The position numbers were made by a program, and so were the translations under genes. From positions 1,010,856 to 1,074,855 of the forward strand of contig NZ_QRDV01000001.1 of assembly GCF_003386165.1 (NCBI RefSeq): a stretch of 64,000 nucleotides of DNA, read 5' to 3'. Below, one piece after another: positions 42,177 to 50,879 of this stretch. This DNA is from Winogradskyella eximia (GTDB lineage: Bacteria; Bacteroidota; Bacteroidia; Flavobacteriales; Flavobacteriaceae). The notes under the pieces were generated by a model, which made no database searches, was not told the origin of the DNA, and saw only the letters and a list, made by a program, of their open reading frames with translations. Position 1 is the stretch's first letter; each line of letters begins with the position of its first letter.

Positions 42177-42437
42177 ATGCCACTAGGAGAATCAATGATT
42201 AGTACTGTGAAAAGTAACAAGAGCATTATGCTTGATAAATCTAAACGATTTAGAAAAACACTTGGTGGCTATAATAAATGTAGAAAAGTTAAATATAGTT
42301 TTCCTGAAGCAACGCCAGAATATTTATTAGAAATAAAGAATAAGTTGAAAAAGGAAAATCAAATGATTTGGTTAAAAACAACCGTAGCCTTTTTTATTAT
42401 ATCAGGTGGTTTGCTTTTATATCTTTTAACTCAATAA
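42177..42437 (+). CDS. small single-helix membrane protein, second paralogue
   Basis: An 86-residue protein, 28 bases after its paralogue. It has the same layout: a basic region with LGGYNKCRKVKY, FPEATPEYLLEIKNKLKKE, then a membrane helix (LKTTVAFFIISGGLLLYLL) and only two residues after it. Shared positions with the first copy are the LGG-aromatic-N, Y-x-x-P-x-A-T and L-K motifs; the rest has diverged, so the duplication is not recent. A strong terminator follows, closing the unit. Function unknown. Confidence 0.7.
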   Translation: MPLGESMISTVKSNKSIMLDKSKRFRKTLGGYNKCRKVKYSFPEATPEYLLEIKNKLKKENQMIWLKTTVAFFIISGGLLLYLLTQ

Positions 42438-42477
42438 AAAAACCTTTCGAGTTTTAATAACTTGAAAGGTTTTTTTT
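42435..42477 (+). terminator. bidirectional intrinsic terminator
   Basis: AACCTTTCGAGTT and AACTTGAAAGGTT pair with one G-U wobble and have A/T tracts on both sides. It ends the small membrane-protein unit and the convergent aminotransferase operon. Confidence 0.85.
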
Positions 42478-42498
42478 CTAAAACGATAAAATATTTTT

Positions 42499-43683
42499 TT
42501 AACTCAATGCAGTCTTAATACGTTTAATCGCTTCTTTAATGTCGTCTTGAGAAGCAGCATAAGAAATTCTTATACAATCTTTGTTTCCAAAAGCTTCTCC
42601 CGTAACCGTTGCAACTAAAGCTTCTTCAAGTAAGAATAAAGAAAAATCAGAGGCATTATTTATAGTTTTTCCTTTTATAGTTTTTCCAAAATAATAAGAA
42701 ATATTAGGGAATACGTAAAACGCTCCTTCAGGTTCATTAGTTTTAAAACCTTCAATATCACTTAATAAATTCAAAATAAGTTGACGTCTTTCTTTAAATT
42801 CATCAACCATATACTTTATGCTAGATGGATCTGCTTCTAATGCTGTAATTGTAGCACGTTGTGCAATACAGTTTGCACCACTAGTAATTTGTCCTTGCAT
42901 CTTATTGCAGGCTCTAGCAATCCAATCTGGTCCGCCAATGTATCCAATTCTCCAACCTGTCATAGCAAAAGCTTTAGATACGCCATTCACAGTAATCGTT
43001 CTATCGTACATGTCATCAAATTCAGCCATACTAAAATGACCACCTTTAAAATTGATATGTTCGTAAATTTCATCTGAAACTACATAAATATTAGGGTGTT
43101 TTTGTAAAACATCTGCTAATGCTCTTAATTCAGCTTTGCTATACACAGAACCACTTGGGTTACATGGTGAGCTGTACCAAATCATTTTGGTTTTTGGTGT
43201 TATGGCAGCTTCCAGTTGTTCTGCTGTCATTTTAAAATCGTTATCAATAGATGTTTGCACTTCTACAGGAACGCCATCACTTAATTGAACAATATCGCTA
43301 TAACTCACCCAATAAGGGCAAGGTAAAATAACTTCGTCTCCAGGGTTTAACATTACAGCAGCAATATTAGCTAAGGCTTGTTTAGCGCCTGTAGAAACGA
43401 CTATTTGTGGTAAGGTATAGCTAAGGTTATTGTCGCGTTTAAATTTTTTTATAATGGCTTCTTTCAATTCAACATAACCATCAACAGGAGTATAGCTATT
43501 ATAATTTTGGTTAATGGCCTCAATAGCAGCCTCCTTAATAAAATCTGGAGTATTAAAATCTGGTTCACCCAAACTTAATCCGATTATATCTTTGCCTTCT
43601 GCACGGAGTTCTCTAGCTTTTGCAGCCATAGCAAGCGTTGCTGATGTAGCTAGCTTGTTAATTCTATCCGAAAGTTGATTCAT
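42499..43683 (-). CDS. PLP-dependent aminotransferase, aspartate aminotransferase-like
   Basis: A 394-residue class I aminotransferase. Motifs: GLSLGEPDFNTPDFI, YTPVDGYVELKEAI, the SPCNPSGSVYS loop (usual NPxNPTG changed to SPCNPSG), VSDEIYEHI, and the PLP lysine in VSKAFAMTGWRIGYIGG. The Arg that binds the substrate carboxylate lies in CIRISYAAS. It is closest to prokaryotic aspartate/prephenate aminotransferases (subgroup Ib). The desaturase gene lies 32 bases upstream and the two look cotranscribed. Exact substrate is not certain. Confidence 0.9.
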   Translation of the reverse strand: MNQLSDRINKLATSATLAMAAKARELRAEGKDIIGLSLGEPDFNTPDFIKEAAIEAINQNYNSYTPVDGYVELKEAIIKKFKRDNNLSYTLPQIVVSTGAKQALANIAAVMLNPGDEVILPCPYWVSYSDIVQLSDGVPVEVQTSIDNDFKMTAEQLEAAITPKTKMIWYSSPCNPSGSVYSKAELRALADVLQKHPNIYVVSDEIYEHINFKGGHFSMAEFDDMYDRTITVNGVSKAFAMTGWRIGYIGGPDWIARACNKMQGQITSGANCIAQRATITALEADPSSIKYMVDEFKERRQLILNLLSDIEGFKTNEPEGAFYVFPNISYYFGKTIKGKTINNASDFSLFLLEEALVATVTGEAFGNKDCIRISYAASQDDIKEAIKRIKTALS

Positions 43684-43715
43684 GTGATTGTGTTGTTTTT
43701 ATTCTGGGAAATGTA

Positions 43716-44813
43716 CTAAGCCATGCTTGGCTTTTGTCCTAATTGTTTTAATTGCTGATAATGCTCTGTAATAGCTGTCCACATTGAGTTGTACTCATTA
43801 TATGGTAGACTAAATTCATGAGCAGTTTCTCTTACTATTTTTGCTATATTTTTATAATGAACATGGCTAATGTTTGAAAACAAATGGTGTTCAACTTGTC
43901 TATTTAAGCCTCCTGTATAAAATTCAACAATCCAGCTCTTTGGTGAGAAGTTCGATGTAGTAAACAGTTGGTGAATTGCCCAAGTGTTTTTCATGTTTCC
44001 ATTTTCATCTGGTAATGGCATTTCTGTATTAGGCATTACATGTGCTAATTGAAAAACAACACTTAAAATCATACCAGCCGTATAGTGCATAATTAGAAAC
44101 CCAATTAATACTTGCCACCACGTATAACCTAACATTAAAGGTAATACAACCCAAATCGTATAGTATATTATTTTTCCAATAATTAGCTTAGTCCATTGCG
44201 TCGCAGGATTAGGGAAATCACCGTAAGATAATTTTCTTTTAAGGTATTGGTAGGTTTGTTTAAAATCTGTGGTAATTGCCCAGTTTACAGTTAATAAACC
44301 ATATAATAAAAAGGCATAATATTTTTGGTATTTGTGGATTTTTAACCATTTAGCATGTTTAGAAAAACGGATAATTCTTCCTGCATCAATATCTTCATCA
44401 TGTCCTTGGATATTGGTGTAAGTATGATGTAACACATTGTGTTGTACTTTCCAGTTATAATCGTTACCAGCTAATATGTGTATGCTACTTCCCATAAGTT
44501 TATTTACCCATTTTTTACTAGAAAAAGAGCCATGGTTAGCATCGTGCATAACATTCATACCTACTCCAGCCATACCAATACCAATAACCATCATAGATAT
44601 AACTTGTAACCAAACAGGTAGATTGTCTACTGTTAACAATACTATTAACGGACCAAGTAACAATGTAAACATTACTACAGCCTTTATGTATAGTTTCCAG
44701 TTGCCTGTTTTTTTGATGTTATTTTCTTTAAAGTAGTTGTTAACGCGTTTGTTTAGGGTTCTAAAGAATTTTGCTGAATCTGTTCTAGAGAATTTTACTG
44801 TTTGTTGTGCCAT
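43716..44813 (-). CDS. membrane fatty acid desaturase, front-end type
   Basis: A 365-residue di-iron membrane enzyme with the three histidine boxes: HDANH (90-94), HNVLHH (125-130) and QVEHH near 308. Gln as first residue of the last box is typical of front-end (delta-5/delta-6, linoleoyl-CoA) desaturases, yet there is no fused cytochrome b5 domain, as in most bacterial members. It adds a double bond to acyl chains and thereby adjusts membrane fluidity. About four membrane helices. Promoter at 44871-44897. Regiospecificity is not readable. Confidence 0.9.
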   Translation of the reverse strand: MAQQTVKFSRTDSAKFFRTLNKRVNNYFKENNIKKTGNWKLYIKAVVMFTLLLGPLIVLLTVDNLPVWLQVISMMVIGIGMAGVGMNVMHDANHGSFSSKKWVNKLMGSSIHILAGNDYNWKVQHNVLHHTYTNIQGHDEDIDAGRIIRFSKHAKWLKIHKYQKYYAFLLYGLLTVNWAITTDFKQTYQYLKRKLSYGDFPNPATQWTKLIIGKIIYYTIWVVLPLMLGYTWWQVLIGFLIMHYTAGMILSVVFQLAHVMPNTEMPLPDENGNMKNTWAIHQLFTTSNFSPKSWIVEFYTGGLNRQVEHHLFSNISHVHYKNIAKIVRETAHEFSLPYNEYNSMWTAITEHYQQLKQLGQKPSMA

Positions 44814-44870
44814 TAGAATATGTATTATTTATTGTTATAACGTAAGGGATTTTAATTCATTACAACATTA

Positions 44871-44897
44871 CAAAGATAGTTAATAAATAAAAAGCAA
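44871..44897 (-). promoter_or_regulatory. promoter of the desaturase-aminotransferase unit
   Basis: On the minus strand TTG (44895-44897) and TATCTTTG (44871-44878) are 16 bases apart, close to the phylum consensus. Confidence 0.55.
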
Positions 44898-44938
44898 CCA
44901 TTATCGATTAAGGTTAAATTATACAGCTTAAATTTAAG

Positions 44939-44946
44939 TATTTTTG
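44939..44946 (+). promoter_or_regulatory. -7 element for rsmG
   Basis: TATTTTTG fits TAnnTTTG and ends 16 bases before the rsmG ATG. It lies close to the divergent desaturase promoter. Confidence 0.5.
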
Positions 44947-44962
44947 TTCAAACTTTTTAGCC

Positions 44963-45592
44963 ATGGAATTAATCCTAAAATACTTCCCAGATTTAACTGA
45001 GACTCAAATTCAACAATTTGAAGCTTTAGAAGAATTATATAAAGATTGGAATAGCAAAATCAATGTAATTTCTCGTAAGGATATAGATGAACTCTATTTA
45101 AAACATGTTTTGCATTCTTTAGGGATTGCAAAAGTTATGAATTTTACTGATGGCTCTTCAATTTTAGACGTTGGTACAGGAGGAGGATTTCCTGGAGTAC
45201 CATTGGCTATTTTGTATCCACAATGTCAATTTCATTTGGTAGATAGTATTAATAAAAAATTAAAAGTTATTAATGCTGTTTGTGAAGCCATTGAACTCAC
45301 TAATGTAAAAACAACTCATAGCAGAGTAGAGGCTATTGATGAAACTTTCGATTTTATTGTTAGTAGAGCTGTTACCACCATGCCAGAGTTTACAACTTGG
45401 GTAAAAGGTAAAACTGCGAGAACTCAGAAAAACGAATTAAAAAATGGCATCTTGTATTTAAAAGGAGGAGATTTAACAGAAGAGTTAAAGCAGTATAAAA
45501 CTGTAAAAGCTTTTTTACTTTCAGATTATTTTGAAGAACCTTTTTTTGAAACTAAAAAAGTAATTCATCTACCACTAAAATATAAAGTCTAG
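44963..45592 (+). CDS. rsmG: 16S rRNA (guanine527-N7)-methyltransferase
   Basis: A 209-residue SAM-dependent enzyme of the GidB family, which methylates G527 of 16S rRNA. Motifs: YKDWNSKINVISRKDIDELY, ILDVGTGGGFPGVPLAILYP (SAM site), HLVDSINKKLKVI, and FIVSRAVTTMPEF. Length is normal. Monocistronic, with a strong terminator shared with the convergent gene. Confidence 0.95.
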   Translation: MELILKYFPDLTETQIQQFEALEELYKDWNSKINVISRKDIDELYLKHVLHSLGIAKVMNFTDGSSILDVGTGGGFPGVPLAILYPQCQFHLVDSINKKLKVINAVCEAIELTNVKTTHSRVEAIDETFDFIVSRAVTTMPEFTTWVKGKTARTQKNELKNGILYLKGGDLTEELKQYKTVKAFLLSDYFEEPFFETKKVIHLPLKYKV

Positions 45593-45612
45593 TTATAGAT
45601 TTATTAGTCATA

Positions 45613-45653
45613 AAAAAAAGCCGTCACAATAAGTATTGCGACGGCTTTTTTTA
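45613..45653 (+). terminator. bidirectional intrinsic terminator
   Basis: AGCCGTCACAAT and ATTGCGACGGCT pair with one mismatch, flanked by A- and T-runs. It serves rsmG and the convergent T9SS gene. Confidence 0.9.
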
Positions 45654-45672
45654 TGATAGAAAGTCAAATGAT

Positions 45673-46404
45673 TTATTGCTTAACTATTTTTTTAGTAGTA
45701 GATTCACCTTCTTCGTTAGTAAAACGAACAATGTATGGTTGAGCAGATAAGTCTGAAATATTAATTTTATCTCCACCAGAAACAATGTTTGCTTGTTTTA
45801 CATTTCTTCCTAAAAGGTCGAAAAAGTCAACCGTTAGATCTTCTGTAGAATTTACGCTTAGTTCGTTTTTTACACTTGTTGGATAAACTTCTAAAGTCGA
45901 AAGTTGTGAATCATCAATACTTAAAGCAGGAGTGTAATTATAAGTTACATTTAAAGGTGTACCTAAAGTATTGCCATTAACATCAAAAGCTTGAAATCTA
46001 AATGTCCAACTCATTGCAGTTGATGTGTCAATTGCATTTTGATTCCAAAAATTATTTCCTGCACTATTAGTTGTTCCAGGTGCAATCATAGCTGCAGTGC
46101 TTGGATAACCACTGTTTAAAGCGATATTATTTAAACATACACCGGCAAAACAAAGTTGAAAATTAGAACCATCTGTGCCAACTAGGTTGTCTACAAAAAT
46201 TCTCATGTAAATAGCTTCACTAGAAGTGTTTGTAACTTTAAATTTCCAATTACACGGATCAAGATAATCACAACCTGCATCAGAAAAATTGATAGTTTGC
46301 CCTTCTGTTACAATACTATCGTCGCTTTTATCTCTAACTTCAAATTGAGCATTTGCTGCAAAAGAGGCTAAAATTAAGCCCATAAAAAGTAATGTTTTTT
46401 TCAT
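45673..46404 (-). CDS. secreted protein with T9SS type A sorting domain
   Basis: A 243-residue protein with a signal peptide (MKKTLLFMGLILASFAANAQ), a beta-sandwich domain (~20-160) and a C-terminal sorting domain (~165-243: STLEVYPTSVKNELSVNS, VDFFDLLGRNVKQANI, YIVRFTNEEGESTTKKIVKQ). Cysteines occur as C49, C56 and in the pair QLCFAGVC, which may form disulfides. It would cross the outer membrane by the type IX system and lose the tail. It is next to the Omp28-domain cargo gene. The function of the middle domain is unknown. Confidence 0.85.
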   Translation of the reverse strand: MKKTLLFMGLILASFAANAQFEVRDKSDDSIVTEGQTINFSDAGCDYLDPCNWKFKVTNTSSEAIYMRIFVDNLVGTDGSNFQLCFAGVCLNNIALNSGYPSTAAMIAPGTTNSAGNNFWNQNAIDTSTAMSWTFRFQAFDVNGNTLGTPLNVTYNYTPALSIDDSQLSTLEVYPTSVKNELSVNSTEDLTVDFFDLLGRNVKQANIVSGGDKINISDLSAQPYIVRFTNEEGESTTKKIVKQ

Positions 46405-46446
46405 AGTGTTTTATTTTGTGAATTTTAATATTAAAAAATGTCTTTT

Positions 46447-46454
46447 CAAAGATA
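46447..46454 (-). promoter_or_regulatory. -7 element for the small T9SS cargo gene
   Basis: It reads TATCTTTG on the minus strand, about 43 bases before the ATG at 46404, and fits TAnnTTTG. Confidence 0.45.
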
Positions 46455-46470
46455 AGGTTTTTTATAATTA

Positions 46471-46506
46471 ATAAAAAAGGGAAGCCTTTTTTGAAGTACC
46501 TCCCTT
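46471..46506 (-). terminator. probable terminator of the Omp28-domain cargo gene
   Basis: AAGGGA (46477-46482) and TCCCTT (46501-46506) form a short stem with a large loop, followed on the minus strand by a T-run. It is weaker than the others in the window. Confidence 0.5.
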
Positions 46507-46528
46507 AATATCATAGTAATACGTTGTG

Positions 46529-48457
46529 TTACTTACTCACTACAAATTTTGAACTGTATAAAGCATTTCCATCATTAATGTTCATTATATAATGACCAGC
46601 ATTTAATTGAGACACTGGTAACTCTATAGTTTGATTACCGAATAGGCCTTCGTAATTTTTATTAATTACAGTTCTTCCTAACATATCTGTAACAGTGATA
46701 TTGTAATCACCATTTCCAGCTTGAAAAGCAATATTAAGTTTGTCTGTTGTAGGATTCGGATATAGTTTTATTGTAGAGATTCCTGATACTTCTTCAACGC
46801 TTAAAGCTTGAGTAACACTGCTTTGTTTAGCGCTTACAATACTACCATCAACAGCATCTATTAATACTACAATAATATGCATATTGTTAACATCACTTGT
46901 TAAAGGAATATTATATGTGAAGTCATAGGATACAATATCTCCACCATTGATAACATTTGGGACAGATCCTGCTTGACCATTGAATCCACCAAGTAAAGCA
47001 CGACCTACGTGGTTATATACCATCTGAGTAGCAGGAACAGGGTTTCCGTAACCTTCGTAACCTCCCATAGCGCCTTCTCCACCTCCAGCGTAATAATTTA
47101 CTTGGTCATAATCTAGTTGATTAGTATTAGTTCCATCTCCTGTTCCAGTAACACCATCTTCTGATATGATAACACCTAACCTAAAGTTTGCAGAACTAAA
47201 TGCTGTATAGAAATTTGCATTAGCAGAAATAGTTAAAGTATTACCTGATTGTGTTGCTCCAGATGATAAATCTACAGGGACTACTTCTGTAACTTGAATG
47301 TTATAAGCACCTAATAAAGATGTTTGTCCTGGGTCTACACCGTTGATTTTACGATCAACGGTAGCATTAGGCCAGCCACCTCCAGTTAAAGCAGTAATAC
47401 CATTGTCATATGCAGTTACTGACATTGGGTCTGCATTGTGGACAGCAACTCCAACAACATTATTAGGATATGTTGAGGTCATATAATCTAAACCAACACT
47501 ACCCCTTGGACACCAACCACACCATGTACCTGTAGCTTCTTCTATAAATACAGCTTTTGTACCAGCCTGTGTCATAGTATTAAATTGAACCGTTTGAGAA
47601 TTATTAGTCATGTTAGTATCAGCTCCACCATTAATACCTGTTATTGTAGCTGAAATATCTACTGCAACAGAGCTACTGTAATTTACCATATCAGGATGAG
47701 AAACTGTTGCAGTTGCTCCGCCAGCAATATTAGTGGTTATTGTAGCAGAGTTTGTTGTTGAACCATCAGTCCATTCTACATCTAAAGACGTTAGCATATT
47801 ACCACCTTCATTTGTAACTGTTATTTCAAAAGGGTAGTTTGTATTAACTAAACCATAGCGAGGAAGATTTATACTTGTTAAAGCTGCATCATCATCATTG
47901 AATTTTTTAACCTCAACATCATCAATATTTAAACGAAATTGATCTGAAACGTTATGGTGTCTGAAAGCAACATAGATAGTTTGTCCTATAAAAGAAGTTA
48001 CTTCTAAATTTCGACTTTGATAACCATTAGAAGCTCCAATCACTTCATTGAAGTTAGTGGTAGAAGCGCCAAGTGTAGCAATATCTGAAGCTGTCGCTAC
48101 ATAGACAGTGTAATTTTCGTTAGCCCAAGCTTGATCTTGTCCGTAAGCTTTCCATTCTAGAAAAACGTTACCTGTTGCTCCAGATAAATCTATTGCAGGA
48201 GAAACCATCCAATTGTCAGGATTTAATGCCCCTGGAGGGGTTCCGGTAGCTGGATTCCAAGAGGCTGACGTTGCATGCTCAGCTTGTACAGCTTCAAGAT
48301 TCGCAACATACCAATTATTATTATCTCCGTCAGAATCTGTTAAAGTCCAACTGTCAAGATTTCCAGAAGAGAAATCATCAGAAAAATAAGTTTGCGCCAT
48401 AGTAAATTGTGTAAAAGCAAAACAAAGCACAAATGCGAGAGTAATTTTTTTAATCAT
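46529..48457 (-). CDS. T9SS cargo with Omp28/thioredoxin-like domain
   Basis: A 642-residue multidomain secreted protein. Signal peptide to AQ22, a jelly-roll/cleaved-adhesin-like domain (~24-187: FSDDFSSGNLDSWTL, VEVKKF), a CARDB-like beta domain (~190-292), an Omp28 domain (~300-555) with EATGTWCGWCPRG (Cys313 and Cys316), and a T9SS type A sorting domain (~565-642: IKLYPNPTTDKLNIAF, GHYIMNIN). The CGWC pair looks like a thioredoxin redox site. Location is the cell surface. It may be a surface thiol protein or an adhesin; I cannot tell which. Confidence 0.85.
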   Translation of the reverse strand: MIKKITLAFVLCFAFTQFTMAQTYFSDDFSSGNLDSWTLTDSDGDNNNWYVANLEAVQAEHATSASWNPATGTPPGALNPDNWMVSPAIDLSGATGNVFLEWKAYGQDQAWANENYTVYVATASDIATLGASTTNFNEVIGASNGYQSRNLEVTSFIGQTIYVAFRHHNVSDQFRLNIDDVEVKKFNDDDAALTSINLPRYGLVNTNYPFEITVTNEGGNMLTSLDVEWTDGSTTNSATITTNIAGGATATVSHPDMVNYSSSVAVDISATITGINGGADTNMTNNSQTVQFNTMTQAGTKAVFIEEATGTWCGWCPRGSVGLDYMTSTYPNNVVGVAVHNADPMSVTAYDNGITALTGGGWPNATVDRKINGVDPGQTSLLGAYNIQVTEVVPVDLSSGATQSGNTLTISANANFYTAFSSANFRLGVIISEDGVTGTGDGTNTNQLDYDQVNYYAGGGEGAMGGYEGYGNPVPATQMVYNHVGRALLGGFNGQAGSVPNVINGGDIVSYDFTYNIPLTSDVNNMHIIVVLIDAVDGSIVSAKQSSVTQALSVEEVSGISTIKLYPNPTTDKLNIAFQAGNGDYNITVTDMLGRTVINKNYEGLFGNQTIELPVSQLNAGHYIMNINDGNALYSSKFVVSK

Positions 48458-48546
48458 AGTGTTAGTTGAATTAAGTTAATTGATATTTATTATTCTGCCT
48501 TGAAGATAACTAAATCACTAATTGCCACAAAAATATGGCATAAAAA

Positions 48547-48574
48547 AAACGGTATTTAATTTTAAATACCGTTT
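48547..48574 (-). terminator. intrinsic terminator of the DUF6029-like gene
   Basis: AAACGGTATTTAA and TTAAATACCGTTT are perfect 13-bp complements, with a T-run on the minus strand. Confidence 0.85.
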
Positions 48575-48597
48575 AAATGCTATTTTTTCGGATAAAC

Positions 48598-50247
48598 TTA
48601 AAAGGCAACCGTTAGGTTTGCACTAAGACCTGTGTTTTCAGGTACAAATCTACAAACGCCGCCTATACATATCAAGCCACCTCGTTGTCTTCCGTAGTTA
48701 ATTCCTAATCTAGTATTGCCTTTACTGTAACTTCCTCCAACACTGTAATAGTGAGTTTTGTTTTCTCCACCATAATTATAGTTATCAGCGGCATAAACTG
48801 CTAGACGTGTAGAAAAATTATATTCAATAACTCCTGCTGCCCAATTTTTACGATCGTCTTCACTCCATAAATGTTGTACAACAAAACGCGCAGCTTTACC
48901 ATCATCAAATCTTCTAGTGGATTCAATAACACCAATGTTTGCTAAGATAGATTTGTTTCCTAAAGGACCACCTTCAACAATTCCTTTATCTACAATTACA
49001 TTTTGGTATGTAAATGCAGAGCTCCAGTTTTTTGACCATTTCTTTTTTATTTCAAGATTTAAATCTCTAAATAGTTGATGACCTTTACCTATAAACTTAG
49101 CCTTGTACCAGCGGTTTTCAATATTGTATTCGGCATCTAATCCTCCCCAATAAGAAAAGTTCATGGCTAATTTTGTGCCATATTTACCACCTAAAGTACT
49201 ACCTTTTTTAAAGGAGTAAAACAAATCGAATTGTGTGCCAACTTCACCAGCACGTTGGTCAAATGATTCTATGATTAATCTAGATTGTGGGTTGTAAACG
49301 TACAGATTGGTTAAAAGATAATCTTGTTGTTTGGTAAGGCCAGGTACATAATTAATAACTTGTTGGTTATATATGTTTCCTTCAGCAAAACGGTCTGAGA
49401 AAAAACTGAAATTTTCTAAACGTCTAAAGGTGGCGTTTATACCTAGTCCTTTTTTTGCATAACCTGCATTGACTTGTAAAGCTGTTCCGTCATATAATTT
49501 ATTAGAAGATAATTGACCTTCATTAGCAATAGCATCTGGATCTTTTATAATCGCTTCAACACCTGCGTAAAAGTTGTCAATTATAAAATCTAAACGACCT
49601 CCATATGCGCCTACTGTAGTTGGTAATGCTTCGTTTCCTTCAGTATCTTGGTTTCTGCCAACATAACTTGCTCCTAATTGTATATCAATAGACTCAATAT
49701 TTAAAGCTCCACTAAGACTTAAATCAGCATCGATACCTTGAATTGTACCTGCAGATTCCTCAAAACCATAGCGTTGTTTTCCAAAGACTGCTTTAAGGCT
49801 TAAGTCTTTGGTAGCGTTAAATCTAATGTTTAATCCTTTTAATGCATTATTTAATCCTAATTGTCTGTCTTCCCAAGATCGTAATATTAATCCACTACCA
49901 AATTGTTCATAAAAATAACCTGCTGTTATATCTAAATTTTCGTCCTTATAGTTAAAGTAGTAGGTAGCAACATTATTTTGATTATCATATATTGGACTGT
50001 ACCCTAATAAGGCAGATGGTAAATAAGACTCATATTGGGCACCAGCAGTAAACTTACCAAGATTGTAATTCATTAAAATATAATTATTGGCTCTAAATTG
50101 ATCTTCTGGTGCTAAGAAGTTAATGCCTTTGTCCGTTTGAAGCCATTGAGAATTAGATTCTAATCCTCCGTAAAAATAGCCAGTCTCTTGAGCGTTTATA
50201 AAGTAGAGGTTTGATAATAGCGTAGCTAGAATAACTAATTTTTTCAT
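48598..50247 (-). CDS. outer-membrane beta-barrel protein, DUF6029-like
   Basis: A 549-residue protein with a signal peptide (MKKLVILATLLSNLYFINAQ) and then beta-barrel strands throughout (e.g. GYFYGGLESNSQWL, NYILMNYNLGKFTAGAQYE, ENLDITAGYFYEQFGSG), ending in LSANLTVAF with a C-terminal Phe. It fits the DUF6029 family of Bacteroidota by overall look; the name is from memory. A Cys pair (CIGGVC) lies ~20 residues before the end. The TlpA-like gene is 45 bases upstream and cotranscribed. Function unknown. Confidence 0.75.
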   Translation of the reverse strand: MKKLVILATLLSNLYFINAQETGYFYGGLESNSQWLQTDKGINFLAPEDQFRANNYILMNYNLGKFTAGAQYESYLPSALLGYSPIYDNQNNVATYYFNYKDENLDITAGYFYEQFGSGLILRSWEDRQLGLNNALKGLNIRFNATKDLSLKAVFGKQRYGFEESAGTIQGIDADLSLSGALNIESIDIQLGASYVGRNQDTEGNEALPTTVGAYGGRLDFIIDNFYAGVEAIIKDPDAIANEGQLSSNKLYDGTALQVNAGYAKKGLGINATFRRLENFSFFSDRFAEGNIYNQQVINYVPGLTKQQDYLLTNLYVYNPQSRLIIESFDQRAGEVGTQFDLFYSFKKGSTLGGKYGTKLAMNFSYWGGLDAEYNIENRWYKAKFIGKGHQLFRDLNLEIKKKWSKNWSSAFTYQNVIVDKGIVEGGPLGNKSILANIGVIESTRRFDDGKAARFVVQHLWSEDDRKNWAAGVIEYNFSTRLAVYAADNYNYGGENKTHYYSVGGSYSKGNTRLGINYGRQRGGLICIGGVCRFVPENTGLSANLTVAF

Positions 50248-50292
50248 TGTAAGGTGGTTGTTAGTTGTAAGCGGTAAGTTCTAAAGTCTAAA

Positions 50293-50778
50293 TTATTTAG
50301 ACAATTCCTTTATTTTTTTATATAATTCTAATTCAGCACCTGGACTGTAGCCAGAGTGTTCGTAAACAATTTTGTTGTTTTTAACTAGAATTGTAAGCGG
50401 AATACTTGAAGCATTTAATGCGCGTTTAAGATCATTGTTGGTATCTAATAAAACAGTGTAATCCCAGTCTTTACCATTTACCATAGATTTTACGCGTTTA
50501 ACAGTTCTACTGTCATCAACAGAAACAGCTAAAAGTTCAACACCTGTTTCTTCTTGCCATTCGTCATATAAGTCATTAATGGCATCTAGCTCTTTTAAGC
50601 AAGGTACACACCAAGTTGCCCAAAGCGAAATAATTGTTATTCCGTCTTTATTGGTAGCGTCTTTTAGTGTCACAGTTTTACCATCAATTGATGTTACATC
50701 AACATTAGGAAGGTCATTTTGAGCAATAGATGTTAGGCTAAATAGACCTAAGCAAAAAAATAAAATCAGGTTTTTCAT
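50293..50778 (-). CDS. TlpA-like thiol-disulfide oxidoreductase, exported
   Basis: A 161-residue thioredoxin-fold protein with a cleavable signal peptide (to AQ20) and the redox motif WATWCVPC (Cys57, Cys60), cis-proline region SSIPLTILVKN near 129. TlpA/ResA-type proteins reduce disulfides of exported proteins outside the cytoplasm. It begins the operon with the DUF6029-like barrel and stands near two Omp28 proteins with TWCGxC motifs, so those are candidate partners. Promoter element at 50825-50832. Confidence 0.9.
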   Translation of the reverse strand: MKNLILFFCLGLFSLTSIAQNDLPNVDVTSIDGKTVTLKDATNKDGITIISLWATWCVPCLKELDAINDLYDEWQEETGVELLAVSVDDSRTVKRVKSMVNGKDWDYTVLLDTNNDLKRALNASSIPLTILVKNNKIVYEHSGYSPGAELELYKKIKELSK

Positions 50779-50824
50779 AATTAAATTTTGAGATTTTGTT
50801 TCACAATATTAGTTAAATTATTTT

Positions 50825-50832
50825 CAAATGTA
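50825..50832 (-). promoter_or_regulatory. -7 element for the TlpA-like gene
   Basis: It reads TACATTTG on the minus strand, about 47 bases before the ATG at 50778, and fits TAnnTTTG. Confidence 0.5.
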
Positions 50833-50879
50833 GGGTTGTTGTAAAAATTAATTAATTTAGCAAAAACAATACAATTGCT

